Below are positions 29,861 to 41,110 of a stretch of DNA of 64,000 nucleotides, piece by piece. The translations under genes were made by a program, and so were the position numbers. The stretch comes from Puccinia triticina. Taxonomy: Eukaryota > Basidiomycota > Pucciniomycetes > Pucciniales > Pucciniaceae. The notes under the pieces are model-generated. The model made no database searches. It was given only the letters and a program-made list of their open reading frames with translations, and was not told where the DNA came from. The stretch is from the NCBI RefSeq assembly GCF_026914185.1, contig NC_070575.1:2749001-2813000 (forward strand). Direction: 5' to 3'. Each line of letters begins with the position of its first letter. Position 1 is the stretch's first letter.

Positions 29861-32191
29861 ATGCTGATGAGTGGATGTTCAAGCAGCCTGCGATCTTGGC
29901 AGCTAACGGACACACACACCAACTGTTTTTCTGTCAGTCCGCACACAATCCGTCTACTCACCAACAATCAAGTCAGTTTTTCCAGAGGTATGGGCAGCAC
30001 CTTCTGCCTTGGCCAGTTCATCATTCCGTTATCTGCATCTCTGCCGGCCTCCAGCAATCATGTCCCACAGGTCGGCTTCCTTCAACGTGGTCGCCAACAA
30101 GTGCATGTATATCACGCACCAAGAAATCATGTAGCGGATTTTAGCCAGGCAGAAAGCAAGCACCTCGGTCCCTTACTTGGCCCGATTTCCACCTGCTCTG
30201 CTCCTGTGAGCTGCAAGAACATTTCAACTTCTGATCAAAGTGTCATCAAGATGCGCGTGTTTGTGGTCAGTCATACTGGTGTCCAGCCCAAGCTGCGGGG
30301 TTGCATCTTCAGCCTTTCAGAAAATATCAATTGGTTTCAATCAGCGTTTTCTGACGCAGGGGTTAGGCTTACACCAATATGGAATTATGATCCTAGTGTG
30401 TTCTTCAAAATTCCGCACATTGGAATTGATGTGCCTGAGGAGGGTGCAATTGCTGACAGAGGATGGCTCAGAGCAGCTCTTACACAATTGCGTACAGAAT
30501 TGAAACCACATCAGCTCACTGCACCTGATTTTCTCAAGAAGAACGAGTCCCCTGAAACCGACCGCCTCTTGCTTTGGAATCACTCCGATAATGCATGGTT
30601 TCAACGCTTCCTGTATAAGAGTGGGATCAACGTAACCGGGGATCAGCAGTCATACAAGTCCCAAAGATCCATCTTTGCTGACAACATGGGGCTGGGCAAG
30701 ACACTGACTACCCTAGCTTACGTGCTGGCAACAAGTGATGTGGCAATAGATTTTCAGTGGGCCGAATGGGAAAACTGATCAGCAGCGACACTTGTTATTT
30801 GCCCGCTGGCCACGCTGTCCAATTGGGAGAACAAAATCAAGATCCATTTCAAAGATTTGGCATTTACTTACGTAGTTTTCCACAGACCCGATTGTAACAA
30901 GCTGACTAGGAAGGACCTCCAATTGCCCCTTGTTGTTCTGACTACATACGAGATGATTAGCCGTAGCGGAAATGGTTTAAACCCAGATCAACTCACCATC
31001 ACGTCACTCAATCTACGTTGGTTTAGGATTGTGTTGGATGAAGCACAGTACGTAAAGAGCTGAATTGCAGCTAGGTTGGAAGACTGATTGCCTTTGACAT
31101 TACCAGCTTAATCAGGAATCCAACCTCACACCACACACATATAAATATCCAACAACTTCAACGCAAATTTGTACTACTTTTAACAGGGACGCCGGTCCAA
31201 AACCGACTAACCGATCTTCAAAGCTTAATTACGATGCTGAAGATTTCCCCATGGGACCAAGAACAACTGTGGAAGCAATGCCTGATACCTAGAGTGAATG
31301 TTGGAGCACCAGAGGCTATTAACACTCTTACAATCTTGATGCAGGCCGTCTGTCTGAGAAGAACAAAGGCCGTCCTGTTGAATCTGCCGGAGAAGGTAGA
31401 GAAGGCCATATTGGTCCGGAACAGATTTGAATGGGAGGAGTTGTCACGCCGACTGCACAAAGGCTTCATCCTTGTTTTTGGACGGCTGCAAACTGCTGAC
31501 AAGCCATGGGATGCCGCGGAATTTTTCCGCCAATTGACGATGTTACGTCAATTTTGTAATCACCCCATATTTGCCCGACAGGAGATGCTTATCCAACCAA
31601 GCTGGCAATGGGAGGATTCAGCAAAGATTCTTCATCTATTGAAGAGTCTGCAGGAATTCTTGAAGGGAGCTTGCGGGATTCAACATCCCAAAGCTGTAGT
31701 ATTTTCCAGTTTTGTGGCATTTCTACAGATGTGAGGAAACTTTCATCCAAACAAATCCCCTTTGTAGTAGATGCTGAGTTCCCACATTTGCAGAATTGGA
31801 CGTGCTCTACAAGATAATCAAATTGAATCGGTGTGGCTCACAGGTGACTTCAGCGCGCAACAACGTGACCAAAACCTAGGTAGATTTCAATCAGACAAAA
31901 AATGTGGTGTCTTACTTGCATCCCTGCAGGCAGCAGGAGTCGGAATTGATCTTTTCTGTGCTCAAAATGTGTACTTAATGGTAAGACATAGATAAGGCAT
32001 ATACAGGGACCGGGCTGATGTACGTGATGTTGGCAGGAACCCAGCTGGAATCCCGCGAGTGAATTTCAGGCAATAGATCAACTCTACCGTTTGGGGCAGA
32101 CTAATTCTGTTTGGGTTTATTGTTACTACATAGAAGGGAGCTTGAAAATTAACATGTATCAGGTGCAAAGGCGGAAGAGTGAATTGGCATT
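29861..32191 (+). pseudogene. SNF2/RAD5-type helicase pseudogene
   Basis: A decayed SNF2-family DNA-dependent ATPase (chromatin remodelling or DNA repair). Motif I ADNMGLGKTLTTLAYVLAT is at about 30680, VICPLATLSNWENK at 30797, motif II DEAQ at 31039, motif III LLLTGTPVQNRL at 31178, then FRQLTMLRQFCNHP (31525), VVFSSF (31698), TGDFS..QRDQNLGRFQ, LLASLQAAGVGIDL (31912) and AIDQLYRLGQT (32072), i.e. both helicase lobes. Two introns fit the frame: 31731-31793 and 31981-32036. The order of an N-terminal HIRAN-like region followed by the ATPase is reminiscent of RAD5/HLTF, but RING sequence was not seen. In-frame TGA codons at 30776, 31061 and 31085 disable it. The product would have been nuclear. 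It may be a retro- or transposon-duplicated host gene; no transposon ends could be assigned. Confidence 0.8.
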
Positions 32192-32363
32192 TTAAGCACA
32201 ATTTGTTGATTTTTCTTGGCGCATCTTCATCAGGGAACTGATGAATGTTGCTAGTGCAGACTGAGTGTGCCAACTGGGGGAAATGAGGAGTACGAGTGCG
32301 CTCAGATGCTGATGACTAACCTACTTGGCTGAGAATTGCAAAAGTCAAACTCACTGGAGACCT

Positions 32364-33500
32364 TCAAGCAATTGTGTGGAGCAATGGCCATTCTATAGGA
32401 TCCTGCGGATTGAGGAGTTGTTTTTCTGAATCTGAAAGTGTGGACCAGTATGTTTCCGAGTAGCAGTTGGCGGGAAGATTTTGGGGAACATTTTTAATGT
32501 TTCCTGGAGCGATGGGACCAGAAGTGCTTCTTTGAGACTTGTGGATAAAGGCGTGTGCAAAGATTCGGCCGTTAGTGGTGATCTTCTTCTGGGCGTATAT
32601 GGCGTCCAACTTTTGGGCCAACTGGGTGAATTCGTCTGATTGCCAAGGGAGCGGCACTTTGACCAGATTTTGAGAGGATGTATTTTTGGTGTCAGAAGTT
32701 GCCTTGATGTTGTCAAACAGAGTTTTGACGGCAGGAAGAACCGGGAGTGTGGAGAGAGTCTGGCGACTGTGTTGCTGAATCTGCGGTGAGGATGGGACAG
32801 TTTACTGTACAGCCGCATCTGGAGAAGTTCAGAAGATGCCTACCTGGTTGCGCATTTTTGACTTGCTTCCCGAGCGTTTCTTCTTGAGCTGCTTCTTGGG
32901 GGAAAATCCCTTGAGCCGGATTCCTTCCTGCCTCCCAATGAACCACCAATGTAGAAGACCTCTTGGGATGGACATGCTGGTGGTCTTGGCAGGGTTGATA
33001 AAAAATTTTTGAACACGCCTGCATGGTAAGCATTCCACCAGTGCTTCAGAACAAATTGAGAAAACAGGTGGTTCCAATGTCCAACCCAGGGATGGTCCCA
33101 AGCAAACAAGCAACCGGGAAACCCAGATCTGGACAGGTCTTGAATGAAGATGGTTCAAAGGATGGGGTGAACTGTCTGAGTTTTGGAGAGGAGAGCTTTG
33201 GCTGGAATAGGGTCTATTTTCTGAGCCAAGATGGGGTCAGGCAAGTTGGAACCCACATGGAAGTTGTGGGCGGAGGGACAGAGCTGCCAAGCGTCGGAGG
33301 CCGGTTTCTCAGGAGAATTCTTCATGTTGAGCAAGATGCGGAGGAGGGCTGACATGCTTTGAGCGCAAGGTGAATTGGAGGTTGGCAAGAGCGTCGAATA
33401 AGTGGCATTGACCCTTGCAACCCCGCGTGCAGGCTTTCCATCTTGGAAGTTGGTTGGCGATGGTGGCATTGGGGTGGAACGACCTAGTGAGCTGGTCCTA
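32364..33500 (-). pseudogene. Unknown protein related to the 43303-44967 gene
   Basis: The last 97 residues (32657-32364) align by eye with the C-terminal part of the + strand gene at 44500-44850: WQSDEFTQLAQKLDAIY against WQSHDLTVILHSIN, then VPQNLPANCYSETYWSTLSD against VPQGLPIDCYAKSYWDWLSD. Upstream minus-strand frames (33158-32829 with a basic KKQLKKKRSGSKSK stretch, and 33469-33155) are probably earlier exons, with frame breaks between them. No known domain is recognised. The two copies flank the Tnp2 transposase in opposite orientation. Confidence 0.45.
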
Positions 33501-33688
33501 TGGGGGGGAATTCAGAAGAGCTTGCCCTTAGTATTGCGGCCAGGAGAAATACGACAGCATGGACAAAAAGGGTTGTTATTGATTCCGCAGTTGAAAGGGC
33601 ACGGCTGAGAGTGTTCAGACAAGGGGCAGATGGGACAAATATTTGGCATTGGGCCCGCCGGACTTGGCAGGCCTTGGGAGCCCCAAAA

Positions 33689-33726
33689 TGTGCACCCTCA
33701 CGTTTGGCCAAACGTGAGGGTGGACA
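33689..33726. repeat. 38-bp palindrome, copy P1
   Basis: Two 19-bp arms meet without a spacer at GG|CC (33707/33708). The right arm is CCAAACGTGAGGGTGGACA; the left arm is its complement with one mismatch. The same palindrome is at 45307, 45934 and 46278. Confidence 0.9.
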
Positions 33727-35899
33727 CTGTCACAGGCTGGCGTGGGATATCACACCAACCGTGAAAATGAATGTATTGACCTGATGAAGCAGCGTAGGCT
33801 GAGTCACATGTTGTGCGAGTGTCTGCCGCTTGAGGTGTATGTCCCTGATTTTAGGCCAACAAGCAGGGTGAATATAAGTCTAGCTCCAACATGCGGCCCT
33901 GTGATCATGCTCGTCTCTACACATTTCTACACAGTTTCAGCCAGGGAGCCTATTACGGTGGCCATTCACTTACATGAGGCGCATTGGCAGGGATGGGCTC
34001 CAATGTTCTGGGTATCTTGGAAGGGACATGCGGGATCCTTGTGGGAAGTAAGTGATGGTCATCTGAGCACCGGGCCGACACCCAGTGCTTAGATGGGCTG
34101 CTCATTTGATTGTTTGGCACAGCATGACAGATCTGTGAAGTCCTCCCAGCCTGTATTCAGGATAAGTGGACCACTGAAATCAGCTGCTTGGTCCAATAGT
34201 GTGCAATACAATGCTGCAATCACCACTGTGTGACCTTGTTGCTGGCGCGGGAGGCTGGTACAAACACAATGATGGTAGCAACCCTCATCCAAAAGTCACT
34301 CACGCAACAAGTGTATTATACTAGAGGGTTAAAGATGGGTTGCAAACTAATCATCACCACCTGGTCAGGCCACAGCCAACCCTCATTGAGGTTTGGTCAT
34401 GACCACTGTCATCACACCTACCTCGCTGCGTCCTGCCCACTTTGATGTCCTGTATGAGCCATGCGTGCTGGCGGAGCAACAGGGAAAGCACAACCGTGTC
34501 CTCAAGAGAGCAGCGCTGTTCTCGCTGGCAGCCCAGGCAATGTGTTACCCTTTCAAAGGGGTAGTCAGGCTGGACATTGACCTTTCAAAATTGGAGTACT
34601 TTGAGTCTCAGAGCAGGATGCAGATGCTGACTGCATCTTGGCAGGGGCAAATATCCACCATCACCGACGGACAGGTGGTTGATCATATATACAATCCCAA
34701 ATCTATTGACTCTTCTTGTTTGCTGTGCAAGTGGCAAACAACAATGAGGAGGCAACTAATTAGCAGGGAAGAGGAGAAGTGCGTCCCAAATCCTGTTGCC
34801 GCGGATTTTTTCAAGGTTTAGACAGTGTTGCCTTTTCAATGCTGCATGGGAAGTCATGGTGGTCAGTGCGGTTGAACCATGTGATTTGGCAGTCTCCAAC
34901 TGACCTTATGATTATTACGGAGTAGAGCCAGCCAAATTTGCTTCTTGTGTGGCAATTTCCCCAGGCGGTACCCGGGTTTTGTAGTTGATTGCACCTGGTA
35001 AAGTATGATGCTGTGAGTCAGAGCTTCAATGAACAAGTGGAAATGAGTTCTTTTTTGCACAACTACCTATTCCAGCACGATTTCTTATTGTGTTCCATGT
35101 GGCAGTCACATTTGGAACTTCCCATTGAGGTATATTCATGTCGATTGCATCAGCATACAACTTCCCCTGAAATTGGTGTGCCAGGTTCCAATTGGTCCAG
35201 TTGCGTGCATTGTTGGCCGATTCTTCAACAACACACTGCATTTCTGTGTCCACAAGTTTTTGCTTTTCTTGCAGCCAGCAAAGTTAAGAGGTATTGAATT
35301 TGAAAGTTTGGAGCATGTTTTTCGTATGGGTGAGATGAGATGGCATGGGATGCACACGGGGCTTGACACAGAGAGCTTGGATGGAGATTTAGAGCAAGAT
35401 GGATGTGAACAAATCTCCTGCCAGTGGCACATTCCACCAATTTATTTGAGTCGTAGGAAGCCAACCAAAGTACACAGTTGGGATAAGTTCAATTGAACGC
35501 AGAATTTATTGGAGGAGTCAAGAGGGCGCCGCAGGTTACATGCCGGAATTGTGATAGTGCAGACACACAATGGAGATAGGCTGTGTCGGGGAAACCAGTC
35601 GTGATACCGCTTCAACTCCACATCAGTGCAATCCCCTCCGAATTACGAGTTTCTTTGCTGTGCGTCTTAGACCTTTACAGTAGCGCCACTCTGTGCCTGC
35701 ACAAGTGCAGTATAGCCTCTAGTAGAGTCCTGTATGTTATTTGTTTTGACAAACTTGGAAACAGCGCCTGCTCCGCCAATTCTGACAGAAACACCGTGAA
35801 CGGCACTGTACATAGCATCACACGTAAACTCTCCTCCTGTCAAAGCTCCATCATATCAAACCGTGCTGGCAAAACCCTTGCCAAAAGTTACTTTACAGG
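33727..35899. other. Interval without a recognised gene
   Basis: Several plus-strand frames exist. The longest coding-like one is 34393-34821 (142 codons, with VVRLDIDLSKLEYFESQSRM), of unknown family and low confidence. No TIR or LTR boundary was recognised. The interval should contain the 5' end of the Tnp2 transposon whose gene starts at 35900. Confidence 0.35.
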
Positions 35900-38517
35900 A
35901 TGGTGAACCAACCTCAATATGTCTGCCATTGCAAACGGGCCGGGTGCAAGACAGCGCAACATGAAGAGGAAGGCAGAGGAATCATGCCTGGCAGGGTGTT
36001 GTCAAAGAGGATTTTCGAGACCCATCAGATGCAAGTAGCCATAGAGATGTCCACGAGCGGCGTGGCTCAATCAACTGGTTTGGTGGCCTCTGGGAGGAAC
36101 ACAACTGTACGTTGGATCAATTCATCTATGTCGTTGAGTTGCGCGCCGCTAACCTCCCAGATAAGCATTCCCAGGCCTCAACTTCTGCCTTGGCAGCAAT
36201 CACCAAAATCACAACCAAACCTTTCTATCTGGAAGAGAGCTTTTCTAAGCAGGGGATGATACAGATGGTGGCGTTGGTATTTTCCAAAAAACTCACCAAA
36301 GCAGGGGTGGTGGAATTTCTGAAGGCTGCGTGAGAAAACATTGTCCTGCTGGCAAAAATCTGGAGCTCCCAATTTCAGAACACAATTGTTACCTCCAGGA
36401 TTGTTCAACAGATCCCAAAGACCCCAGAGGCTGTGTTCCATCGCCTTGGTTTGAACCCCAACGTGATTGTCCAAGTATGTTGCAGAAGATGTTTCAAATT
36501 GTACCCGCTGGCGTCTGTTCATGGCCGTGGGAAAAAATGTACTGAACTTTTTCTGTCGCCTAGACAGGGCTACTGCAAGTGGGCACAGTCACAAAATCTT
36601 TCTCCAATGTATGACAAGGCTCTATACAACGTCAATGATAGCGGAAGAGAAACTCCGTTTTTCACATTCACCTATGTGTTGCTGGAATCTTGGCTACAGA
36701 GACGCCTTGGCCAACCGTCTTTTGAGGCCTTATTGGATTCCAGTCTGGCAGCTGATGCCTGGACCGACAAACAACCAATGGAAGATGTCTGGCACGGTTG
36801 CATCTGGCAAGATTTTCCGGACTCACTTGATGGCACAGGCATATACACGCAAACATTGGGAAACTTGGTCTTCAGCTTATATCTCAACTGGTTTAGCCCA
36901 GAAGGAAGCTCCAATCTCTGAAAGCACACAACCGTTGGGGCAATAACCCTGGTCTGCCTGAACCTGCCCCCCACTCATTGGTACAAAATTGAAAACATTT
37001 TCCTGTTTGGGATTATTCCAGGCCCCAAGGAGCCGAGATTGGAGGAAATCAATCACATCTTGCAGCCTCTTGTTGATGAGCTGAAGCAATTCTGGCATGG
37101 GGTTTCATTCAAATATACAAGCCTTCATGAAGATGGGAGAACAATCCGCGCCACAATCTTCCTGTTCATTGCAGACCTACCCGCACTTAGGAAGACCGCT
37201 GGGTTTGGCAGTCACGCGGCGAACCTGTTTTGTTCTCTCTGTTTGTTGACCAAAGAAGATCTAGAGGAGACGGATCCAAGCAAGTTTCCCAACCGCACTG
37301 ATGAGGTCAGCCTGCAAGACGCCTCTGATTGGCTGAAGATAGAAAACTACACTGAACAGATAAAAGTTCTCAAAAGCAAAGGGTGTTCGATGGAGTGTCC
37401 TGAACAATTTGCCCTATTGGCAACCCATTCAAAACTGTTCGATTGAGCTGATGCACGCCTTATTGCTGGGTGATTTGAAAGACCACAGCATCCAATTCCT
37501 GTCTCTGCCTGCTGCAGGGGCACAACTCAAGAAGATGCAAGAACTGGATGAAGCATGGCAAAACGACAAATCCCACAGAGATCCTCCATTCATGGACCAG
37601 TTTTGATCTTCCAAGAAAGCTAAGGGGAAGAGAAAGCTGGATGAATCAACCACAGAAAATCTCACCGCCGCCAGACCCAGCAAAAAGAGCCGCAGAAGTT
37701 CAGCTGAAGCCAGTGCGTCACGAGATGTGCCAGCTGGGAAGTCTACACAAATCTCAAAAGATGCCCCTCAGTCAGCCTCAGACGCCTCTTCAACTCATTC
37801 CTACCTGCTTCGACTTTGCAAAAAGACCCTGTATACAGGGTTTGAGGAAGACAATGCTAGTAATTCTGAGGACAATGGTGGCAGTGACTATACGGTGAGG
37901 GGACCGTATCAGAGTACCAGCAACTCCTGTTGGCTAGTTGAAGACGCTGATTTTCCCAGGCTGCTGCCTGAGGAGCTGGATGTCATCCAACGTACCATCA
38001 TCCATACTGTGATTCCGTCCTGGATTGACAGGGTCCCTCACAATCTGGGCTCTGCAACCCATGGTTCTCTGAAGGAGGCGGAATGGATGATTCTATACAA
38101 AGTCTACTACACACTTTCTCTGATTCCGCTGTGGGTCACATCTCTTGGGGAAGCGGCTACCCCCGGAAACAAGAAGAGAATACTGACGCTGTTAGAGTCA
38201 ACATCCACTCTCTCCCAAATCACGCATTTCCTGACACAGCCAAAAATAATGGTGAAAGATCTACCAGAGCTTGACAGCATGATTTTGAAGTACCGCAAAT
38301 GCCTTCAAGAAGGCTGACCCGCCGAACCCAGCAAGCCAAATCTTCATTTCACACAGCACTTCTCTGCAGTTATCCAAAGGTTTGGTCCTCCTCGATCAAC
38401 TGCCGCATGGGCGCAGGAACGTTGTGGTGTGCCAAATCTGTTTCAAGTATCAAATTACATAAAGTGATGGTTGAATACATGAGAAGGAGATATATTCTTA
38501 GATTTGATATTGCATAA
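35900..38517 (+). pseudogene. Tnp2-type CACTA transposase, N-terminal and central part
   Basis: The start MVNQPQYVCHCKRAGC is typical of fungal Tnp2 transposases. Next come VVEFLKAA then TGA (36331), the CCRRCFKLYPL motif (about 36478), and the domain blocks VGAITLVCLNLPP, FLFGIIPGPKEPRLEEINH and ALRKTAGFGSHAANLFCSLC (36930-37250). A TGA at 36919 precedes this core. A one-base slip near 37380 moves the frame to LPYWQPIQNCSIELMHALLL, the catalytic-region block before the basic segment at 37620-37700, then VIPSWIDRVPHNLGSATHGSLK and LIPLWV (38000-38140). The protein would excise and insert the CACTA-like element in the nucleus. Coding similarity fades near 38500, where LTR-like sequence begins; the C-terminal part resumes at 39570. 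Confidence 0.85.
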
Positions 38518-38529
38518 TTAGATTCTGAA

Positions 38530-39330
38530 GGTCATTTAACCCCTAGTCACTCACTTGAACCACTAGGATAGCTCCACTCAGTCAAAAGTTATTTGCATTA
38601 AAAGGTTTTGTCATAACATAATTACATAGTATAGGATTATAGTGATAGTACATATTATTTCATCTAGGCACAAGTACATAGTTGGGGTGTAGTTTACACA
38701 GGGACATTGCATGTACCCCTGCATAGCCACATGACATCATCAGTCACATGTTTGATCACACATTTTATCACATGTCTCACTAGCAGAATTCTGTCTGCAG
38801 AAGGCAAAGCTTCCATCAGCAAAAACGCCTCAGAAGAACCCTCCTTGATACATGTAATAGTCTCTGTACAGCAGTACATGTCACATGATCCCACTCGCCA
38901 AAATCCCTCAATAGAAGTTTCCATGCAGCAGAAATCCCTCATAGGAGAAGTCACACTAGCATAAATCCCTCACCTGACTTCCCCACCAGCAAAAATCCCT
39001 CACATTTTTACTATATAAGGAGCATGCTTCCTCCCCCCTCATTTGAACTCAGCATGTGAATAGCAGCCACCAACCAACCAGTCACTCATTCATTTAACAG
39101 TGTGATCTCAAACATCCACTCACCCAACACCTGTGATCATAATCAGGTTCTTAAATAGCTTGTGTCATTGCACATCATCTGCATTGTTTGATCCAAGTCT
39201 GATAGAGACTACTATACATAGTGATCTCTATCAAGGTTTTGCCACAACAAAAAATAAATTTTGTTGTCAGAATCCTTGTGTAGTACAACAGAGGGGCAGG
39301 TCCTTCAAACCACCCGTAACATAAATATTG
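38530..39330 (+). repeat. Probable LTR inside the Tnp2 gene
   Basis: Non-coding sequence separates two parts of one transposase. It has a strong promoter-like block (TATATAAGG at 39012) preceded by repeated CAAAAATCCCTCA words, and a poly(A)-type AATAAA with a hairpin near 39240-39270. That is the layout of an LTR, but no TG...CA ends with matching duplications were identified, so the edges are approximate. Confidence 0.45.
39012..39019 (+). promoter_or_regulatory. TATA box of the probable LTR
   Basis: TATATAAG within a CTATATAAGGAGCATGC context, with CAAAAATCCCTCA words repeated at about 38900, 38935, 38960 and 38990 just upstream. Confidence 0.5.
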
Positions 39331-39728
39331 CTTAACTGCAAATATCATATTTGTTATCTCCCCTCACAGAACTGCCACCCGTCCCAAAGGATTCTCACAA
39401 CATGTCAATGGGATGCTGCAGAGGCTACCTACAAATCACCACGCTGGTTTGTGATCAGATCTATCTATACTGTTACCCATAGGATGGTCTTCTGACTCGT
39501 TCATTTTTTTTGACGGTTTGTGATGCAGATGAAATCCCCAAAACTCTAATGAACAAGTAGCACACCAACTCTAATTTTCGTCTGGTTCTCGCCGACAAAG
39601 CATTGCTGAACTGTTTGAGGGAGGAGGAGGTGGATGCAGAGGTTCCGGCCCAACTGACGCTAGATTTGGCTTTGTTACATAAGTGGAAACGCGCGGTTGC
39701 CGGAAAAGAGGGCACAAGAGCCAAGCTT

Positions 39729-40670
39729 TGTCAGCCACAGAATACATGTCACAGTACCTTACACGTACCAAGTACCTGCAATTGTTCACATTACATAAAG
39801 TACATTCCTTTTTACACCTTTATTACATGTGTATATCATTAGATACAAGCTTAAGAATGTACTCCTGTTATACATTACATTACAGATAACCATAGTTAAA
39901 TACAGTTACCATAATGTACTGTTGTTATGAGAGTTAAGTTATGTGCAACAGTAAGATTATAATACATTGTAATATTACTGTACACGTGAAATACCCCAAG
40001 ACAGGTATCACTCATTTATCCCCTGTGACGCCTCAGTCCCCATTTACATAATATATATTGGTTATGATATAAATACATAAAAAATACATGATGTAATCCA
40101 ATTCAAAGAGCACTGAATGGAATCACTGATTGGTTATGATCAGCTGGTGTGCACAGCTACTGATCTAGGATCAGTACTGATCATTACACTGCCCTGATCA
40201 TTTCCAATGTTGATCCTCATGAGGATCTGCTTCCAGTTCCCCCCTGGTCCTGAAGCGCCTCCTAGCGCCTCATGTTCTCTCCTGCTCTTTTCCCCTCTAT
40301 ATAAACACGCCCCCCAGGACTGTTTATCCCTCAGAATATATTTACAGCAAAGTTTAACCCATACTATAGTTAAACAGTGCTTTCATTCTCACCCATCATT
40401 CAATTCAGGAATACTCTCAACTCTTGATTACCCTTACCTTTCTGTAGGTAAAACCACGAACCCAAGTTGAGTTATTCCTTGGATGCCTATTAACACCCTG
40501 TGTTGATCTGGATGTGCCTTAATTGAGCAAGCCTCTCAGTCAAGATTACTGAGAGAGTGAAACCTTTTACAGGTCTTACCACAAACCCATTGGCCCATCC
40601 TTGGCATATTACACTATCATCTTGCTAGTAACAACCCTCTCAGACACAGTTAGTTACCTTTAGGCTGACA
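39729..40670 (+). repeat. Solo LTR, 942 bp, with perfect 5-bp target duplication
   Basis: The ends TGTCAGCC (39729-39736) and GGCTGACA (40663-40670) are perfect 8-bp inverted repeats. They are flanked by AGCTT on both sides (39724-39728 and 40671-40675). A highly similar copy lies in inverse orientation at 56948-57885, as the 5' LTR of a Gypsy element. The short open frame at 40207-40470 exists in both copies and is not considered a gene. Confidence 0.95.
40298..40305 (+). promoter_or_regulatory. TATA box of the solo LTR
   Basis: TATATAAA in TCCCCTCTATATAAACACG, followed by GGACTGTTTATCCCTCAG near the expected start site; the same block is conserved in the inverse copy at 57313-57320. Confidence 0.65.
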
Positions 40671-41110
40671 AGCTTGGTGTGACACAAACACTACTCAATT
40701 TGAATCCCGCGGTGGAAGTGGTGCGAAGCTTTTAGATGGACCGGAAAACTTTCACCGCAGCACAGCATCACAAAGGCAATAGTATGGTTAAGTTCTATTT
40801 GGGCAAAGATCAGAGATTTGGTCAGATCAAACAAATATTCTGATCTGTTCAAACACCTGACAGAATTTGGGCTATTGTGAACCCATTTGCCAAACTACAA
40901 AGGAGTGAAGATCTGTACGGCAATTATCCAGATCTAAATTGCCGTTTGGTCAAGGCAAGTCGTGAGGCTTTGGTAATTCTTGACAGCACTCGGATCATAG
41001 GGCATGTGGCTATTATGCGGAACGGAGCGGGGACGTTTGGCCATTTGAAGGAAACAATGAGTGCCGTTGGGTTGGGGACTGCGGTGAGTGTCCTTGCATC
41101 AAAGGGCCCT

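Larger units (their letters stand above)
39571..41110 (+). pseudogene. Tnp2 transposase C-terminal part, split by a solo LTR
   Basis: Residues NCLREEEVDAEVPAQLTLDL lead to AKL at 39728, where the LTR starts. After the LTR and one TSD copy, the same frame continues at 40676 (GVTQTLLNLNPAVEVV), with TAG at 40733, then FYLGKDQRFGQIKQIF, TGA at 40841, and IVNPFAKLQRSEDLYGNYPDLNC, LVILDSTRIIGHVAIMRNG. This order (short FGQI block, PF.KL block, GHVA block) is that of the Tnp2 C terminus. The frame runs into the TIR element at 41111. The reading frame is restored exactly when the LTR plus one copy of AGCTT is removed. Confidence 0.75.

Noticed and set aside
31061..31080. Short intron GTAAAGAGC...TTGCAG removing the TGA in the SNF2 gene
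   Set aside because: The interval is only about 19 nt, too short to be spliced, and another in-frame TGA follows.
34393..34821. Possible 142-residue gene
   Set aside because: No recognised homology, motif or gene context; kept only as a remark in the interval feature.
40207..40470. 87-residue protein present twice (also at 57148-57411, minus strand)
   Set aside because: Both lie inside LTR copies across the promoter region; conservation follows from LTR identity.
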